A model generated the notes under the pieces. It saw only the letters and a program-made list of their open reading frames with translations, was not told the DNA's origin and did no database searches. 41,917 bases of DNA, taken from NCBI GenBank assembly GCA_002118135.1, contig BDIU01000432.1:1-41917 (forward strand), read 5' to 3'. This document shows positions 9,796 to 21,800 of this stretch, in pieces (positions within the stretch are counted from its first letter, which is position 1; the number at the start of each line of letters is the position of its first letter). The position numbers and the translations under genes are program-made. The DNA is from Trebouxia sp. TZW2008. Lineage: Eukaryota > Chlorophyta > Trebouxiophyceae > Trebouxiales > Trebouxiaceae.

Positions 9796-11680
9796 CCTTC
9801 AGAAAATTTTTCCTGCAAGAGTTGTCAGAATATGGCAGTGCAACATGTGCTCTCTTCTTGATGGAAGTAACCTTTACAAGTTTGCAGCGCTACCGACATT
9901 GCCAACATGCCCCAAGTTCAACTTGATTTCAGCTGCCTTTTGTGAATGTGTGGACAGCAGTCATATGGGAACTGTGACTACGGACACTGCATCTGTCAGT
10001 TGGCAGCTGCCTTTCTGGAGACCGGCGCACATCAGCACAATCCCTTGCGAGCCATTTGTAGTGTACACTTTTTGTGAGGGTGTGACTGCTCATGCATGTC
10101 TAGCCAAATGTATGAGATCAACTGAAAACAGCTGGATTGAGGCAGACAGACAGGGTGGTGACCAAAGTGCACGCAATTTGTTTGCATGCGAGCAGCAAGA
10201 CCTGACTATGGCTGCGCATTGGTAGCCGCAGCTTATAAGACACGCTAAGTCTTGTCTGTAATGTGCAGCTTGCAACACTGATGAACAGGTGCTCAGCACT
10301 GTTTGCCCTTTTCAAGATGCATTGGCATAACTTTGCCAGGCATGCCGCGACATAATGACCTCATTGTGCATGTGTGTCAGGGCAACATACAGGCTGAGCA
10401 ATCCGTCACTGTAACAAATATGCTAAGTTACACAGCCGGGCTACATCATTGATAACAACAGCAGGGCTCATGCAGAGCATTGAGAGTAGCAACACGACAC
10501 GTAGTCATGGTGCAGAGGGGTCTTGGCCTGACTGATTTTGATGAGGTCTAAATGGCCAAGCTGCAGCAAAATTAGCAAAATGGTTTAGGCCAAGACAGAG
10601 CTGGATGCCAAACAAGCATCAGCAGCATGCGAGCAGCCAGAGCATGAACCAGCAGCAGCACATTTGCAGTCAAGTTTTTTGGCTGCATCAGCCTTCTTGG
10701 ACAGACAGATGCTGGGCCTACTGCCCCACCTTCCTCTTGCCACGAGAAAGCGCTGCCTGCAGAATCGAGGCTGCATTGCTAGCCTACCTGCTAGTCATCA
10801 ATAAAGCAAATGCATGACTACTTCGCCTGATGGCCAGTCCCAATGATCAAATCAATGTATTGCTATTGTGCATGCTGGCCAGCCCTAGTGGTAAAGCAAG
10901 GAAATCCGAGTCAGTAAAGCTGCGATGGCTATGCTGTCAAAGGCTGTCACGATTCCTGCTGTTATCATGGCTAATCTGTCCAAAATGCTTGCTTCCAACT
11001 GCCTTCAAGCATGCATATCAAAACTCAGCACGCAAGACTTGACGGGCACTCTACACTTTGCTGGCTGCTGTGCACCCTTAGGCCTGGCTTGGCTGGTCAA
11101 ATGTTAATTGACTGGGGACCCCATGTAGAGGGGCTGAGTGGAATGTCGGGGGCATTCAGTCCCTGACAGCAGGCTGAGCACAACAGGCAAGCTTGGCAAA
11201 GCTGTTGGCAACACCCTGGCGGGCCTTCCTCATCTTGCCCTTGCACTTCTGCCACCACACTTTCAAGCCATTCTTCTAGGAACTGCACAAAAGCAACAGT
11301 CAGCTCAGTCACCGCTTTGGCTGTTGTGCAAAATGAGCAAGTTGAAAGCAGCAACTCAAGCACAGACTATAGAGCAGCTGTAAAGCAATCTGAGTCGTTT
11401 GTGAGCTTCCATCCAGGAAAAACATGCTTTGTAGGCACGGAGAAGGTCATGCTTACAATATGGTGACTGAGCATTGGTGCGTAGCCAGTGATAATCATTG
11501 TATAGGCACATGCCTTTCCCCATAAAAACACCACATTGCATGTGATGCACTCTCAATTCAGTTGTGCACTACACGCCCAGACAGTTGCTGCATCTGATGT
11601 TGCTCAGCATGAAATACTTCGAGGCCAAAACCAGGCGGAGCCATGGCTGTTGTGGCAGGGCGCAAGGAACAAGAGCCAAT
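9796..11680. other. Stretch without a convincing gene
   Basis: After the ELIP stop I see only short frames with no recognisable motif. The best is on the minus strand at 11097-11363, with the acidic helix-like piece VAFVQFLEEWLESVVAEVQG, and another at about 10585-10740 (minus, Lys/Cys-rich). They could be 3' exons of the kinase gene or chance. ELIP 3' untranslated sequence probably takes up the first few hundred bases. Confidence 0.5.
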
Positions 11681-11962
11681 TCACCTGACAGAAGGACTGG
11701 GAGCAGGATCTTGGTCCATCCTGGCTGAAGAGTCATGGGGCAGTGGGCTATGGCCACAATCTGTTGCTGCAGCAACCACAGGCCTGATGGTTGAAGGGCC
11801 ACTGGAAAGGCCCTGGCCTTGACTGTCCTCATGGTCTGTTGCAGCAGCAACTACAAGCCTGGTGTCTGAAGGGCTGATGGGAAATCCCTGGTCTTTGCTG
11901 GCTAGATCTCTGCAGGTTCTTGATGCCATGCTGGTGATTGGTGCCTGCAGACTGAGGCTCAT
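11681..11962 (-). repeat. Tandem repeats of about 80-100 bp beyond the kinase gene
   Basis: Two clear copies and one poor copy of a unit follow each other (about 11757-11835, 11838-11910, and a remnant near 11690-11757). On the minus strand they are open and read LVVAAATDHEDSQ and PVVAAATDCGHS with Ser/Pro linkers. This may be a former or alternative C-terminal exon of the kinase gene; no phase-compatible splice was found. Confidence 0.55.
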
Positions 11963-11972
11963 TGGCTAACAC

Positions 11973-12605
11973 CTATGTTCTGCAGCATCGCCTGCACTGC
12001 TGCTGTGAACAGTCAACAGGGCTGACATGGCTGCCATCACAAGGCTGTGCAACATTGCCTGCACTGCTGCTATGAGTAGTCATAGGGCTAAAATGGCTGC
12101 CGTCACAAGGCTGTGCAACATTGGGCATGCCAGCCAGCATACTTGTCAAGTTTGTACGGCGACTGCAAGCTGCCAACTGCTTCAGCTGTGTGCAACGGCG
12201 ACTGCTCTGGGATGAAAGGCAACTGCAGGTGACTGCTGCAAACCGAGCTGACTGCACATGCTGATCGGCCTGGTTGCTGTGGTTTGCATCAGCTGGCTTG
12301 CCAGGCAAATCAGGCACCAAGTAATCACCACAAAAGCTGATGGGCTTTGCAAGCTGAAGCTGAACTAAACCACTGAGGGCTGATGCCACAGCATCATTCG
12401 TGTCACATGAGGAGGCAGTGGTTGCTGCATCATCACTCGAAACTGACTCAGCACGCTGCGCACTGTCAGGTGAATCTACTGATGCGCCAGGCTGCAATTC
12501 TTCTGCTGCAGCTAGAGCATGAGCCAGAGCTTCAGGCATTCCAGCATACTTCTGACGCAGCCACTCAACATTCTTCTCCTTGATAAGCACGCCAGTGCCG
12601 CGCAC
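11973..12605 (-). other. Open frame continuing the kinase past an in-frame TAA
   Basis: Directly after the kinase stop codon (12608-12606) the same frame stays open for 210 codons, beginning VRGTGVLIKEKNVEWLRQKY. The sequence is Ser/Ala/Gln-rich with acidic patches, like a regulatory tail. Near its end NVAQPCDGSH-F/V-SP occurs twice at a 22-residue (66-bp) period (about 12000-12120). Candidates: the true C-terminus with a nonsense mutation (CAA to TAA), stop-codon readthrough, or 3' UTR of recent coding origin. Confidence 0.5.
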
Positions 12606-14444
12606 TTAGTCAAGCTGAAGCGCTTGGGAAGCTGCAACTCTGTTGCTTGGCACAGGCGCAAGCAACGTGAGGAAGAAATCCAGAGCCCTGTCTGGGAAGT
12701 TGCTGCAGGATCTGATCTTGTCGACAATTGGGTGATCCACAGAGGAAAATGTTGCAGCTGCCATGTCAACAGCCTTTTCCTGCAGGAGTGTTACATGTCG
12801 TCAAGCAGCTAGTGGCTCCAGAATGTGGAAATGTCAACGCAGACAGCAAGTGATGTGCAATATGACTCACAAAAGTGCTGATGCTGAAGCAGCAGAAGTG
12901 TAACACTGCTGCAAACCTACAACAACGCTGACGCAAGAGTCTCTGTGTGATTTTTGCCAAGACACTCAGTCATTGAGTGTCCTTTTGAGTGAGCGCAGTC
13001 AACGGCACACAGCTACAAACGAAAGGAGGCTGCCTGGGACAGACAGTCAAGAACAGCAAAACTTACCCACTTGCCATGCGGTATAGCCATTGCTTCATAC
13101 TGTTCCCACTGATCCCTATCAGCCTGAGACAGGGACCCTGGTGCAGCGCGTGTGATGCCAGCTGGTTCAAAAGGGTGTTCACCAGTCAGCAACATGAAGC
13201 ACAAGATTCCAACTGCCCAGATGTCAGCTGCCTGACCATTGATGAACGCTGGCCCAAAGTCATCCTCAGTGGTGATTTGAAGCTGCAGAGACTGCAGCTG
13301 CTCAGGTGATCCAAAACGAAGAGTTGCACCATCAGGGAGCACCATCTTGCCATGGAAGTCTGCAAAGGACAAATTGCGCATAAAAACCTTGTTGTACAAC
13401 ACATCAAGACTGAGTTTGCACTTGCTAAGGTAGCCACTCAGCATGTTTCTTTGTGCATGCTGATAACATCATATTGGTACAATGAGAACTGCTCCATCAG
13501 AAGCAGCTTTTGGCTCCTGGCAAGGCTGCACAAGCTTCAGCTACATCAGATGCTTTTGTTGTGCTGTTCAGCAGACTGTACTGTATAGCAATATGCATGC
13601 TGTCATGAATGCCAGCATTGGTGTCTCCTCACCTGGACTGTATTGAGCGAATCCAAAATCTATGATGCGAAAGTCCCAGATGTTGAATATGCCTGTCACT
13701 GTATCAAAGATCAGATTGTTGCCTGTCAAATCAAGGTGAGCAATCTGGGCTCTGTTGTGAAGAACTTGTAAACTCTGCAACAAAGGTCAACAGTGTTACA
13801 TGACGCCGATGGCAAAGCAACTACAGCAACATGACAACTGAAGCTGATGACAAAGCAAAGCAATTGCTGCGGTACTTTTTGCCTAGCACACAGCTGCAGA
13901 CTTACAAGCAGGAGGTCAGCAGCAAAACTCAGCATTGCGCATTCCCGTCTGAACTTGTCCATCCTTGAAAGTATGCTGCAGACTTCTGTAAAGTCACGCC
14001 CTCTACAAGCCTGCACCGCACATGGATGTGGCTAGTTGCCATCAATAGCACAAGAATAGCATTGACACAAAATTCAGCAGTTGTTGGGCAACTCACTCTT
14101 GAACAATATATGAGTTATTATCTCCCTGCAGGAGCTCAAGGCATTCCACGACGTTGGGAACGTCACAGCGGTTAGCAATCGCTAAAGCCTTGAACTCGGA
14201 CAACTCTATAGCGTTAAGATCGATTTTGGCGGTTTTCTTTACAGCCACATCCCAGCCTGTTTTAATCATGCGGCACCTGGAGGACGCAGTCAAACTTCAT
14301 GCGCTGTTGCAGGTTCAGCATACAAAATTGTACCTGCAAAGGACTGTACCGTTCTAAGCACTCTGTCTCACCCCCAAAACCTAGAAATCTGTCTTCGAGC
14401 TTTACCGCGCGCTCGTATCTAGCGCAGTACGGACACAGCTCCAT
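12606..14444 (-). CDS. Protein kinase (Ser/Thr-type, divergent)
   Basis: Exons on the minus strand: 14444-14350, 14276-14097, about 14009-13903, about 13783-13624, 13359-13067, 12779-12606 (stop TAA). Splicing exon 1 to 2 creates the glycine loop and beta-3 lysine: FLGFGGETECLE|RCRMIKTGWDVAVKK. Helix C is in AIELSEFKALAIANR. The catalytic loop reads HLDLTGNN, the Mg loop IIDFGFAQ, the APE-like motif GSPEQ, and subdomain IX AADIWAVGILCFMLLTGEHP. The Asp and Asn needed for catalysis are present, but HRD is HLD and the usual catalytic-loop Lys is Thr. The family is unassigned. The joint between exons 2 and 3 (after NNSYIVQE) does not phase with the best donor (GTGAGT at 14096), so the hinge is uncertain. 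The C-terminus may extend in frame beyond the TAA. It is divergent from the gene at 14757. Confidence 0.85.
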
Positions 14445-14756
14445 GGAGTGCGCAAGTCTGCAACTGACTGCAAGCTGCGATCAGTCCTTGCGTGCGGCAA
14501 ACACAAAGGTGCAGTACGGCACCCAAGTGCGTTGCTGCATGCATCTGGCACAAATCGGTACAAATGATTGATTCTGCGGTACAAATGATTGATAACAGAT
14601 CTGCACTACACATGTCACACAGGACGTTGCAGCGCCGAGCGCGAGCGTCCCTGGCTCTACTGCATTTGTTGTTGTCCTTGTAGCAAACTGCAAGTCCGTC
14701 CCTCGGCACAGTGCGCTCCACTCGAAAGTGCCGCTCACAAATCACAGTTGGCTGTG
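14445..14756. promoter_or_regulatory. Shared divergent promoter, CG-rich, with a duplicated 17-bp element
   Basis: Only 312 bp separate the start codons of the kinase (minus) and the hypothetical protein (plus), so the promoters must be shared or overlap. The region and both first exons are CG-rich compared with the gene bodies. CGGTACAAATGATTGAT occurs twice at a 21-bp spacing (14556-14572 and 14577-14593). I see no clear TATA box. Confidence 0.55.
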
Positions 14757-17177
14757 ATGAAGGTATGGTTGGACAGGCTCGCACGGCGCAGTCGGCATCG
14801 AGAGCGCCCAGCGTATGCTCACATAGCACTGGCTTCCACGCTTTCTGGGACTGAACGGCGTGAAGTCTCCTCGGTCGACGCTGGTGCTGTCACCCCAGCA
14901 AGTCTTCCGGCAACTTTGCCAGGCCCCGATGGGCCGTACGGAAGGAAGGTAGGCTTACAATTTTCTTCGAGTGACGCTGCCAGCAATCGATTTGCCGATG
15001 CTTACAGCTTTGCCACCCATAACGGCATTGATGTCTGCCCTGCTCCGTCTTCTGACAGCAGGCCAGGCAGCAGTGTTTCACAAGTATTGTCTCAGTATAC
15101 TGTGGTCAATGCAGGTCTGCAACGAATAATCAGTCCCTGAGAAAGCTGTTGCCAGCTTTGCAGGGCAGTCATTGAGCACCTTGTATGAGGCAGCAACACT
15201 GTCGCCGGTCACACCTGCAAAGAGCTCAGACAGCCCTCCTGCATGCGCACCTGCATATGCCACAGGGGCAGTTTAAATTCAAAGTGCTGTTGCAGCCTTG
15301 GGCTTCCAAAATACTCCTGTATCACCAGCACAGTACACAGCATCAGGAGCCAGGCAAAATGCAGATGCTCCTCAATGTGCAGTGGTTGCACAGGGTCAGC
15401 AGGAGAGCAGGGTTTGTACTGGCACAGACCAGCAACTTGCCGACTGTGGTGCGACAGCAGCTACCGCAGACACCACAGCGACAGCTGCACCCCACGTTGT
15501 TGCAGCTGAACATGTCTCCCAGATGATGTCATGAAGCACATTGAACATGTAGCTCACTATAGCATGCTGATGGGTAACAGCCGGAGTGCGCCTCATTCAA
15601 ATGCAGCTGTCAGGCAGACCTCTCAGCAGTTGCCACCTGCAAAGGCCAATGCAGCAATCGATGTTCCAAGGCAATATGTTGCAACCTTGCAAGCATGTGC
15701 AGCCAGTGCTCTGAAAATCAGCCATTTGCCAGCCATTCGAACCTCTTTGACGCCACAAGGTGAAGGATCAGCAAAGCTGAGTCCACGGAAGCAGCGGCGT
15801 GCACAAGACCGGGAGTCTAGGCTCCACGCCAATTCTACAAGCAGAGCCCAGCAGAAGCCCATCACAATTGCTGATGCTCCTTGTCTGGTAAGATTCAAAA
15901 CTCATGTGCAAATTGATGCCTCGAGAAGCTTGCACAGCCATCTCAATGCGTCCAGTCCCTGCTACCGCTGGCATGTCGCAGCATCCTGCAACTCTAGTCG
16001 TGTCTTCTGTGCAGCAATCAAAGGAGGCAAAACAGGATTGGGATGTGGCCATTGACCAGTCCAAGTGCAATCTTATGTCTGTCCGGCGCAAGATTGTGGA
16101 AGGTAGGCGCAATGCTCGCACAGCTCAAGTCCAACAGCAACAGCAGGAATGCAAGGAGAGGATTGACACATTCAGCGAGGTAATTTGATTTCGCACATTG
16201 ACGATTGTATTTACTTGTTTCAGGTCTGTAAGTTGTCTGAACTAGTGGCTTACATCAGCACATCTCAGCAGTTATGTGTCAGTTGGCTCACATTCGTGTC
16301 CTCTCGCGCAGAAATTTGCTGATGATCTCATGAACTCTGATGGTAAAGGCTTTGAGAAGCAGTGTTTCACTATGGGCACTGCAAAGAAAGATTCTCTCCA
16401 TAAATGCAAGCAGGTCAGACCAGACACAGCACAGGCCTCTTCTCAGGTAAAGATATGCAGTGTGCCTGAATGTACATAAGTGGATCCGGAGGTGCCAGTA
16501 CCAAGGAATCGTCGCAATTTGTGCGCGCGCTATGTATGGATGTGCATGTGGCTGCTGTGTGTGCTGTGATCTCTGTTTGCTACTGTCATTCTCTGATTCA
16601 CCAGTTGAGGCAGTCATGGTCTTGTAAGAAGGCAGCTCTTTTCATGCTACAGAGCAGCAGCAAGAGGTTGTCAAGCGATGATGGGTCAATTTGGGTCCCA
16701 GCACCCGACCTATTGCAGCCAGCTGTTGAGGCAACCCAAAGCCAGGTATCAGGGTGCCATGTCACAGCAGAATGTCATGATGCTTGCCACCTGCTCATAC
16801 ACAATTGCCAGTACTGACCTCACACACGGGGTGCTGGTGATGTTGTGATGACAGGCTTTAATATGCTGTCAAACAGTACAATGACAGTTTGCAAGTCTCT
16901 GCCCAGCCACAATGACAAGCATTGACATCAAACGCTTTGTGCTGTTGATTTTGACAAGCTGTAGAATGCTGCAGGGCCCTTTCTCCCCCAAAAATTCACC
17001 TGGCCTGGGGTATTTGTTGGCTGAAGGCGAATGGCGTGTGAGTTGCATTTATCTCCTTGTATGCAAGTCCTGATCTTGCTTGGCCTGCAGTCAATTTCTG
17101 CTCAGATCAGATATGCGCATGATTGTATTCAAGCGCAGTCATTGCTTGCAGGCCAGGGCATCCAAGCATATTCATGA
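14757..17177 (+). CDS. Hypothetical Lys/Arg/Gln-rich protein, part coiled coil
   Basis: I do not recognise a family. Exons with consistent phases: 14757-15114, 15164 to about 15255, about 15296-15527, about 15582-15887, 16015-16179, 16312-16446, 16653-16745, 17091-17177 (TGA). The first 40 residues are basic (LARRSRHRERP). The middle is low-complexity Ala/Thr/Gln/Ser. A basic patch SPRKQRRAQDRESR follows, then a likely coiled coil KQDWDVAID...RRKIVEGRRN...QQQQQECKERIDTF, and KFADDLMNSDGKGFEKQCF. The join of the second to the third exon does not phase cleanly. A different last exon is possible, because coding-like segments continue to about 17.5 kb. The protein is probably nuclear or cytoskeletal judging by its basic, coiled composition, which is weak inference. 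It shares its promoter with the kinase. Confidence 0.55.
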
Positions 17178-17296
17178 CATTGTGGCTTCGAATGACAGGT
17201 ATGCAATGCATTGCATGTCGAGTCAGGTGACTCTCCTCACAACAACACATGTGTCGAAGGACCATCATCTGTTTCTAATAAGTATGTGCCTCCAGG

Positions 17297-17817
17297 AACA
17301 TGACACAGCATGGGCGGCTACTCTTCTTCCAGAAAAGGGAGGGATGTGGTTACTTGCTTGATCTGAAATGTGGAGGAATGCAAATCAAGATGACCACCTC
17401 AAACTTCCTGAAGCTGCAGATACTGCAGAGCTGCATCTGCGGATTCTACAAGAAAAGCTCAGCAAGTTACACAAGCCTGCTAGTGCGTATTTGCTGCAGT
17501 CAGGGGAGCATTGCTCATGCAGTAATTTGTCCATGCACGCTAGCTGCAGATTGTGTATTGCAAATACCATGTCTGTTGTGCGCAATGTATCTTTAGCTGC
17601 AGCTGTCTCAGCATATGCAATGTTGTCTGCAGTCACTGAGCTTCCTAGAGAGGGTGTGACAATATTCACAGGATGTGGTGCTGGAGCAGTGTTGGATGAA
17701 GTGTGGCAAAGGCTGGACTTGCTACAAGGCACTGTAGTTAATTCTTTCCAGTTGTGTGAGCCGCTCAAAAATTCAAATATCTCAAAGGCTGTACAAGTCA
17801 CCATTTTGCCGTTATGA
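17297..17817 (+). other. Possible further exons of the hypothetical gene
   Basis: After an acceptor at 17296 a short open segment (EHDTAWAATLLPEKGG) is followed by NANQDDHLKLPEAADTAELH and LRILQEKLSKLHKPA, a convincing amphipathic coil. Joining the two needs an intron of only about 30 nt. The frame stays open to 17817 but loses coding character after about 17480. This is either the real 3' end of the gene at 14757 or a separate small exon cluster. Confidence 0.35.
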
Positions 17818-18600
17818 TGGCAGTACACAGCTTAATGCACTCCTAACTGACATCACTGTATCAGCAGTTGTTACATGTGCAATCCGGTGTATGGCAGAAC
17901 CTGCTCTGACTGTAGGTGTTATCGCTGTTCCTCCAGCAGGTGAGACCCAGCTGTTCCGTCTGCTCACGAATGTGTGCAGAAAAGTTGTGAGTCCAAGCTT
18001 GAGCTTGGAGCATACAGTACCCCCAGAAAGTTTTGCACCGCACGTGTGCCCTGCTCAGCATGATAGTAAATCAGGCTCAGACTCGATTATCACTTGAGCA
18101 CAACTCAGCTGCCCAGTGACTAACCATACACTGCATTTTGAATCCAAAACAGGCTTTGCATTCAAACTCTGGCGCGTTCTTCAGATCGTACTTGAGAGTA
18201 GGAACGGACTGCTGCGCAGCAGCAGCTAAGTCAAGGGGCAAGGGGTGGGCCAAACGCTGGCAATTTCTCTGGACAGGTGGGGCAATAGCTAGTACAAGTG
18301 GTCTGACAGGAAACGGAGGTTTGCTGCCTGCACAAGCGCTACCTGTAGCGCAGGAGAGCCTGTGCAGGCAGCAGGCTTTTGCCCCTTTTTGTGCAAACTG
18401 TTGCTGTTGCTTGCCTACTGCTTTGCTGCAGAAACTGGATACTAGGTTTCAAAGCTGGCCTATTTGCCCAAAAGCGTTGACCGTTTTAAAGTATCGCTGT
18501 GTACCTTTCTGGTGTGCCAGACAGCCATGAAGTGGGGCTTGCACTTTCCTAGGTGGTGACTGCCTACTGACACAGCACACTTGATCAGCGCATAACTTGC
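17818..18600. other. Intergenic stretch, no gene seen
   Basis: Several frames of 60-130 codons overlap here on both strands, none with motifs, splice context or sensible composition. From about 18600 the sequence becomes CG-rich toward the K+ channel start. Confidence 0.5.
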
Positions 18601-18875
18601 GCAGTGATGGTTTTGCCGGCCGACGACTCCGGATCGAGAAAGGTATGCGCTTGATCTACCTGGCCGCACCGCCGCGCAGATCGGATGATGAGCTGTAGGC
18701 ACATGTCGGAAGTAGCAGGTATGACCTAGTGGTGCAAAACTTATTGGGGGTACTGTACGGTTAGTCACCGTTCAGTCATTAAACTTCCGTAGATCGATCA
18801 CTAGACTGCCAGTTGCGTTGTAGGAATTGCGATCAAACCTCTCACCCGCGCCTGAGTGCGGTCAGCGCGGGCATC
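18600..18875 (+). promoter_or_regulatory. CG-rich 5' region of the K+ channel gene
   Basis: The 280 bp before the start codon and the first two exons contain many CG dinucleotides, unlike the rest of the gene. This is read as a promoter/CpG-island-like segment. No TATA box or known operator could be identified. Confidence 0.45.
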
Positions 18876-21800
18876 ATGTCTGCAGCGATAGAAGCTGAGT
18901 CGTTGCTGCTGACCGCCGAGATAATGGACGGCGAGGAGGAGAGCGTTGTCACTGATCAGCTGCCTGAGAACGTCACGACGATCAACGTTGCCTCAAATTC
19001 TTTGGGTACGTCAGGCGCGTTCAGTTGATGAGCAGTTTGCCTCGCTTTGCATCAAACGCAGCATTGTTCCGTAGGCGACCCTTTCGCTGTGACCGCTGTT
19101 CTGTCGAGGCAACTGAGCGTAACGAGGAAGGAGTGGTTGAAGTATACTGCAAACCAGGAAGATCCTGATGCGCCGCTTTACACTCAAGGCACGTTGGCCA
19201 AGGCGCTCGAGACGCCTGGCAATTCACACCTCGTGACGAACACCAGCTTTCTGACCACCTTTTCTGCTCCTGACTCTCCTAGCCTCTTCAACTTCGCTGC
19301 TACATTCAGCAATAGGTGCTCAGCTGCACCAGTCCAGCGCAATTCAAGTCAGTATTGTGATGGCCAGCAAGCTCTAACACAATGCATGCGTGCAGGCACA
19401 GGTCTATCTTTGGTCTGCCAGTGCTACGCCCCACAAGCAAGGTATCATACTTGGTGTTTCAGGTTGCTTGTCATATCGGCATGCTTTGCTGTGAGACATG
19501 CACAGATAGTACCAACATTCTTGGCGCAGAGTCAAGAACAGAATCCAAATATCCTTGTCTGTGCTCTCATATCACCACCTGTTAAGAGCATAACTTGCAG
19601 CAAATAATAGTGTGCCTAGTGTCAAAAATGCATGCTACAGATTACTGGCCAACAAAGACTTTGCAACCTCACAGCTATTTTGCTGACAGATGTCAGTCTG
19701 GCAAGGCATTGTAATGACCATTGTGGACGGCACTTATTCTGCTTTTCTGGTTCCCATCAGTATTGCCTTCCTCACTGACCTGAATCACTGGACTTGGACT
19801 ACAATCATTGATGTCATAGCAGGCAAGCAACTGACCCTCAAAGTTGAACCCTGTTGCCCACTGCATCAGACGTCTTTGCACTGACAGCCTTTACTCAAGG
19901 CCTGCGTATGTTTTTTGCGCCAACTGACAAAACTGCCACACTCTTCTGCATTTAAAGATGCTGAGGCACATGACAGTGGCAGGAATGCATACACCTAATG
20001 TTTTACATGTCACTGTATGGCTGTTCCATGCTGCAAGTGCTGTGCTGAAAGCTGGAGTCCACGTTGGCTGCTGGCATGCAGGGCTGCTGTTCACTTTGGA
20101 CATTTTCCTGCTGTTCCACACTGGCTTTATCATCATATGCAATTTGCGAAAGCGGCTGATCATGGATGGCTACTTTGTGGCTCGCTACTATGCCAAGCAT
20201 GCCAGTCTCTTTGTGGATGTGCTAGCCACCATACCTTCATGGATTGAGGTCAGTGCATCAGCCTGCATGCATGCTGGGTTTAGCTTTCCCTCTTTTTCAG
20301 ACAAGATGCATGGGAGCGCAGAACCCGTCTGTCAAGCTGAATGTGATTTCACATATGCGTCATCACAGTGCTATTTTAAATGTATAATGGTGTCTTTGGC
20401 CTGCAATCTAATGTGAGTCTGTCTGACTGAATGAACCAGGAGCATTTGATATGCTAAACAGGTCTGGTGCTTGCTGTGCAGTTTGTGGTGCTTGTCTTCC
20501 TAAAGACCCGCACACCGCCATTGCTGCTGGTGCTGCTGAACTACATGCGCCTGTTCAGGCTCCTCAGGCTCATGCGCTTCCTCAAGGTACACGCCTATCA
20601 TCCGTCTTTGGCTTTGCAACAAGACTTCATGCATTGGCACCATTCTGTGACAGTCTCATATTCATGCAACACAATTGCCTCAGCACATTGCTGTCCATGC
20701 GCTCCATGCAGTGCAGTTTCAGATGTCACGGACATTTGGGCTGAAGACTGTGCATCAGGCAACCGCGTCACTACAAGAAAGCCTTAGATTTGTCATTGTA
20801 GCCAAACAAGCCTTAACCTGCAGTCATGCCTTACAAGGTAGTGACTGTTAGGCTTGCTCAACATTTGGTGTGTCTTGATGCTGCAGAATATGTTTGCATC
20901 GTTCAGTGGGCAGCTGGGCAAGCGACTGAATGCTTGGGTCTCCTCCACAGTGCTGTTCAAGCGTCTCATCATGTCAATGTCCAGATGTTTCCTGCATGTA
21001 CTCTTGGATGACAACAGCATTTGGGCTGGCTTGATGCTGCAGAACATGTTTGCATCATCCAGTGGGCAGCTGGGCAAGCGACTGAACGCTTGGGTCTCCT
21101 CCACAGTGCTGGACAACTGTCTCATGATGTCAATGTCCAGAAGATTCCTGCATGTGCTCTTAAATGGCAAAAGCATTTGGGCTTGCTTCGTGCTGCAGAA
21201 CATGTTTGCATCGTCCAGTGGGCAGCTAGGCAAGCGGCTGAATGCTTGGGTCTCATCCACGGTGTTGTACCTGGTCAGCATCATCTATGCTGCTGCAGCG
21301 CTCATCAACTTCTTTGGCTGCGTCTGGTACTGGGTTGCTCGCCGTGAAGGCTTGTCCAACTCATGGCTGACTGCTGTAGGTATGAATTCCTGCCAAGATG
21401 CATGTGTGAGCCTTATGCTGGTGCCAAACGCATCACTGCTCACGCACCGCTACGTAGCATTTTGAGGAAAATGAGCATTACATGGTGCACAGCAGGATGC
21501 ATGCATCAGTGGACTTGATTTACAACTGTAGTTCAGACGTTCAAACATTGAGTACCATTGTCTAGACTGCAGGACCTCTTAGCATCAATCTGCAGCAGAT
21601 TTGGACTGGCAACTGTGACAAAATCTGCTGGACTTGCCACGCCCACCTCCTGCTTATGGCAGCTACCTGTGATAACTGATGAATGCATTAATTGACTACC
21701 TGCTTAGCTGCTGGAGCATGACATGCTGTTGACTCAACGCAGCACTGTCTTGCTTGTGTAGGTGGTGCTGATCTGACACAGGCTTCAGACATCCGCCAGT

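Noticed and set aside
18138..18768. Frames on both strands upstream of the K+ channel
   Set aside because: No motifs, no sensible splice context and overlapping frames on opposite strands; read as promoter and intergenic sequence.
20793..21284. 163-codon minus-strand repeat protein
   Set aside because: It is the antisense of the triplicated S4-S5 linker, so its repeats are inherited from the real coding strand.
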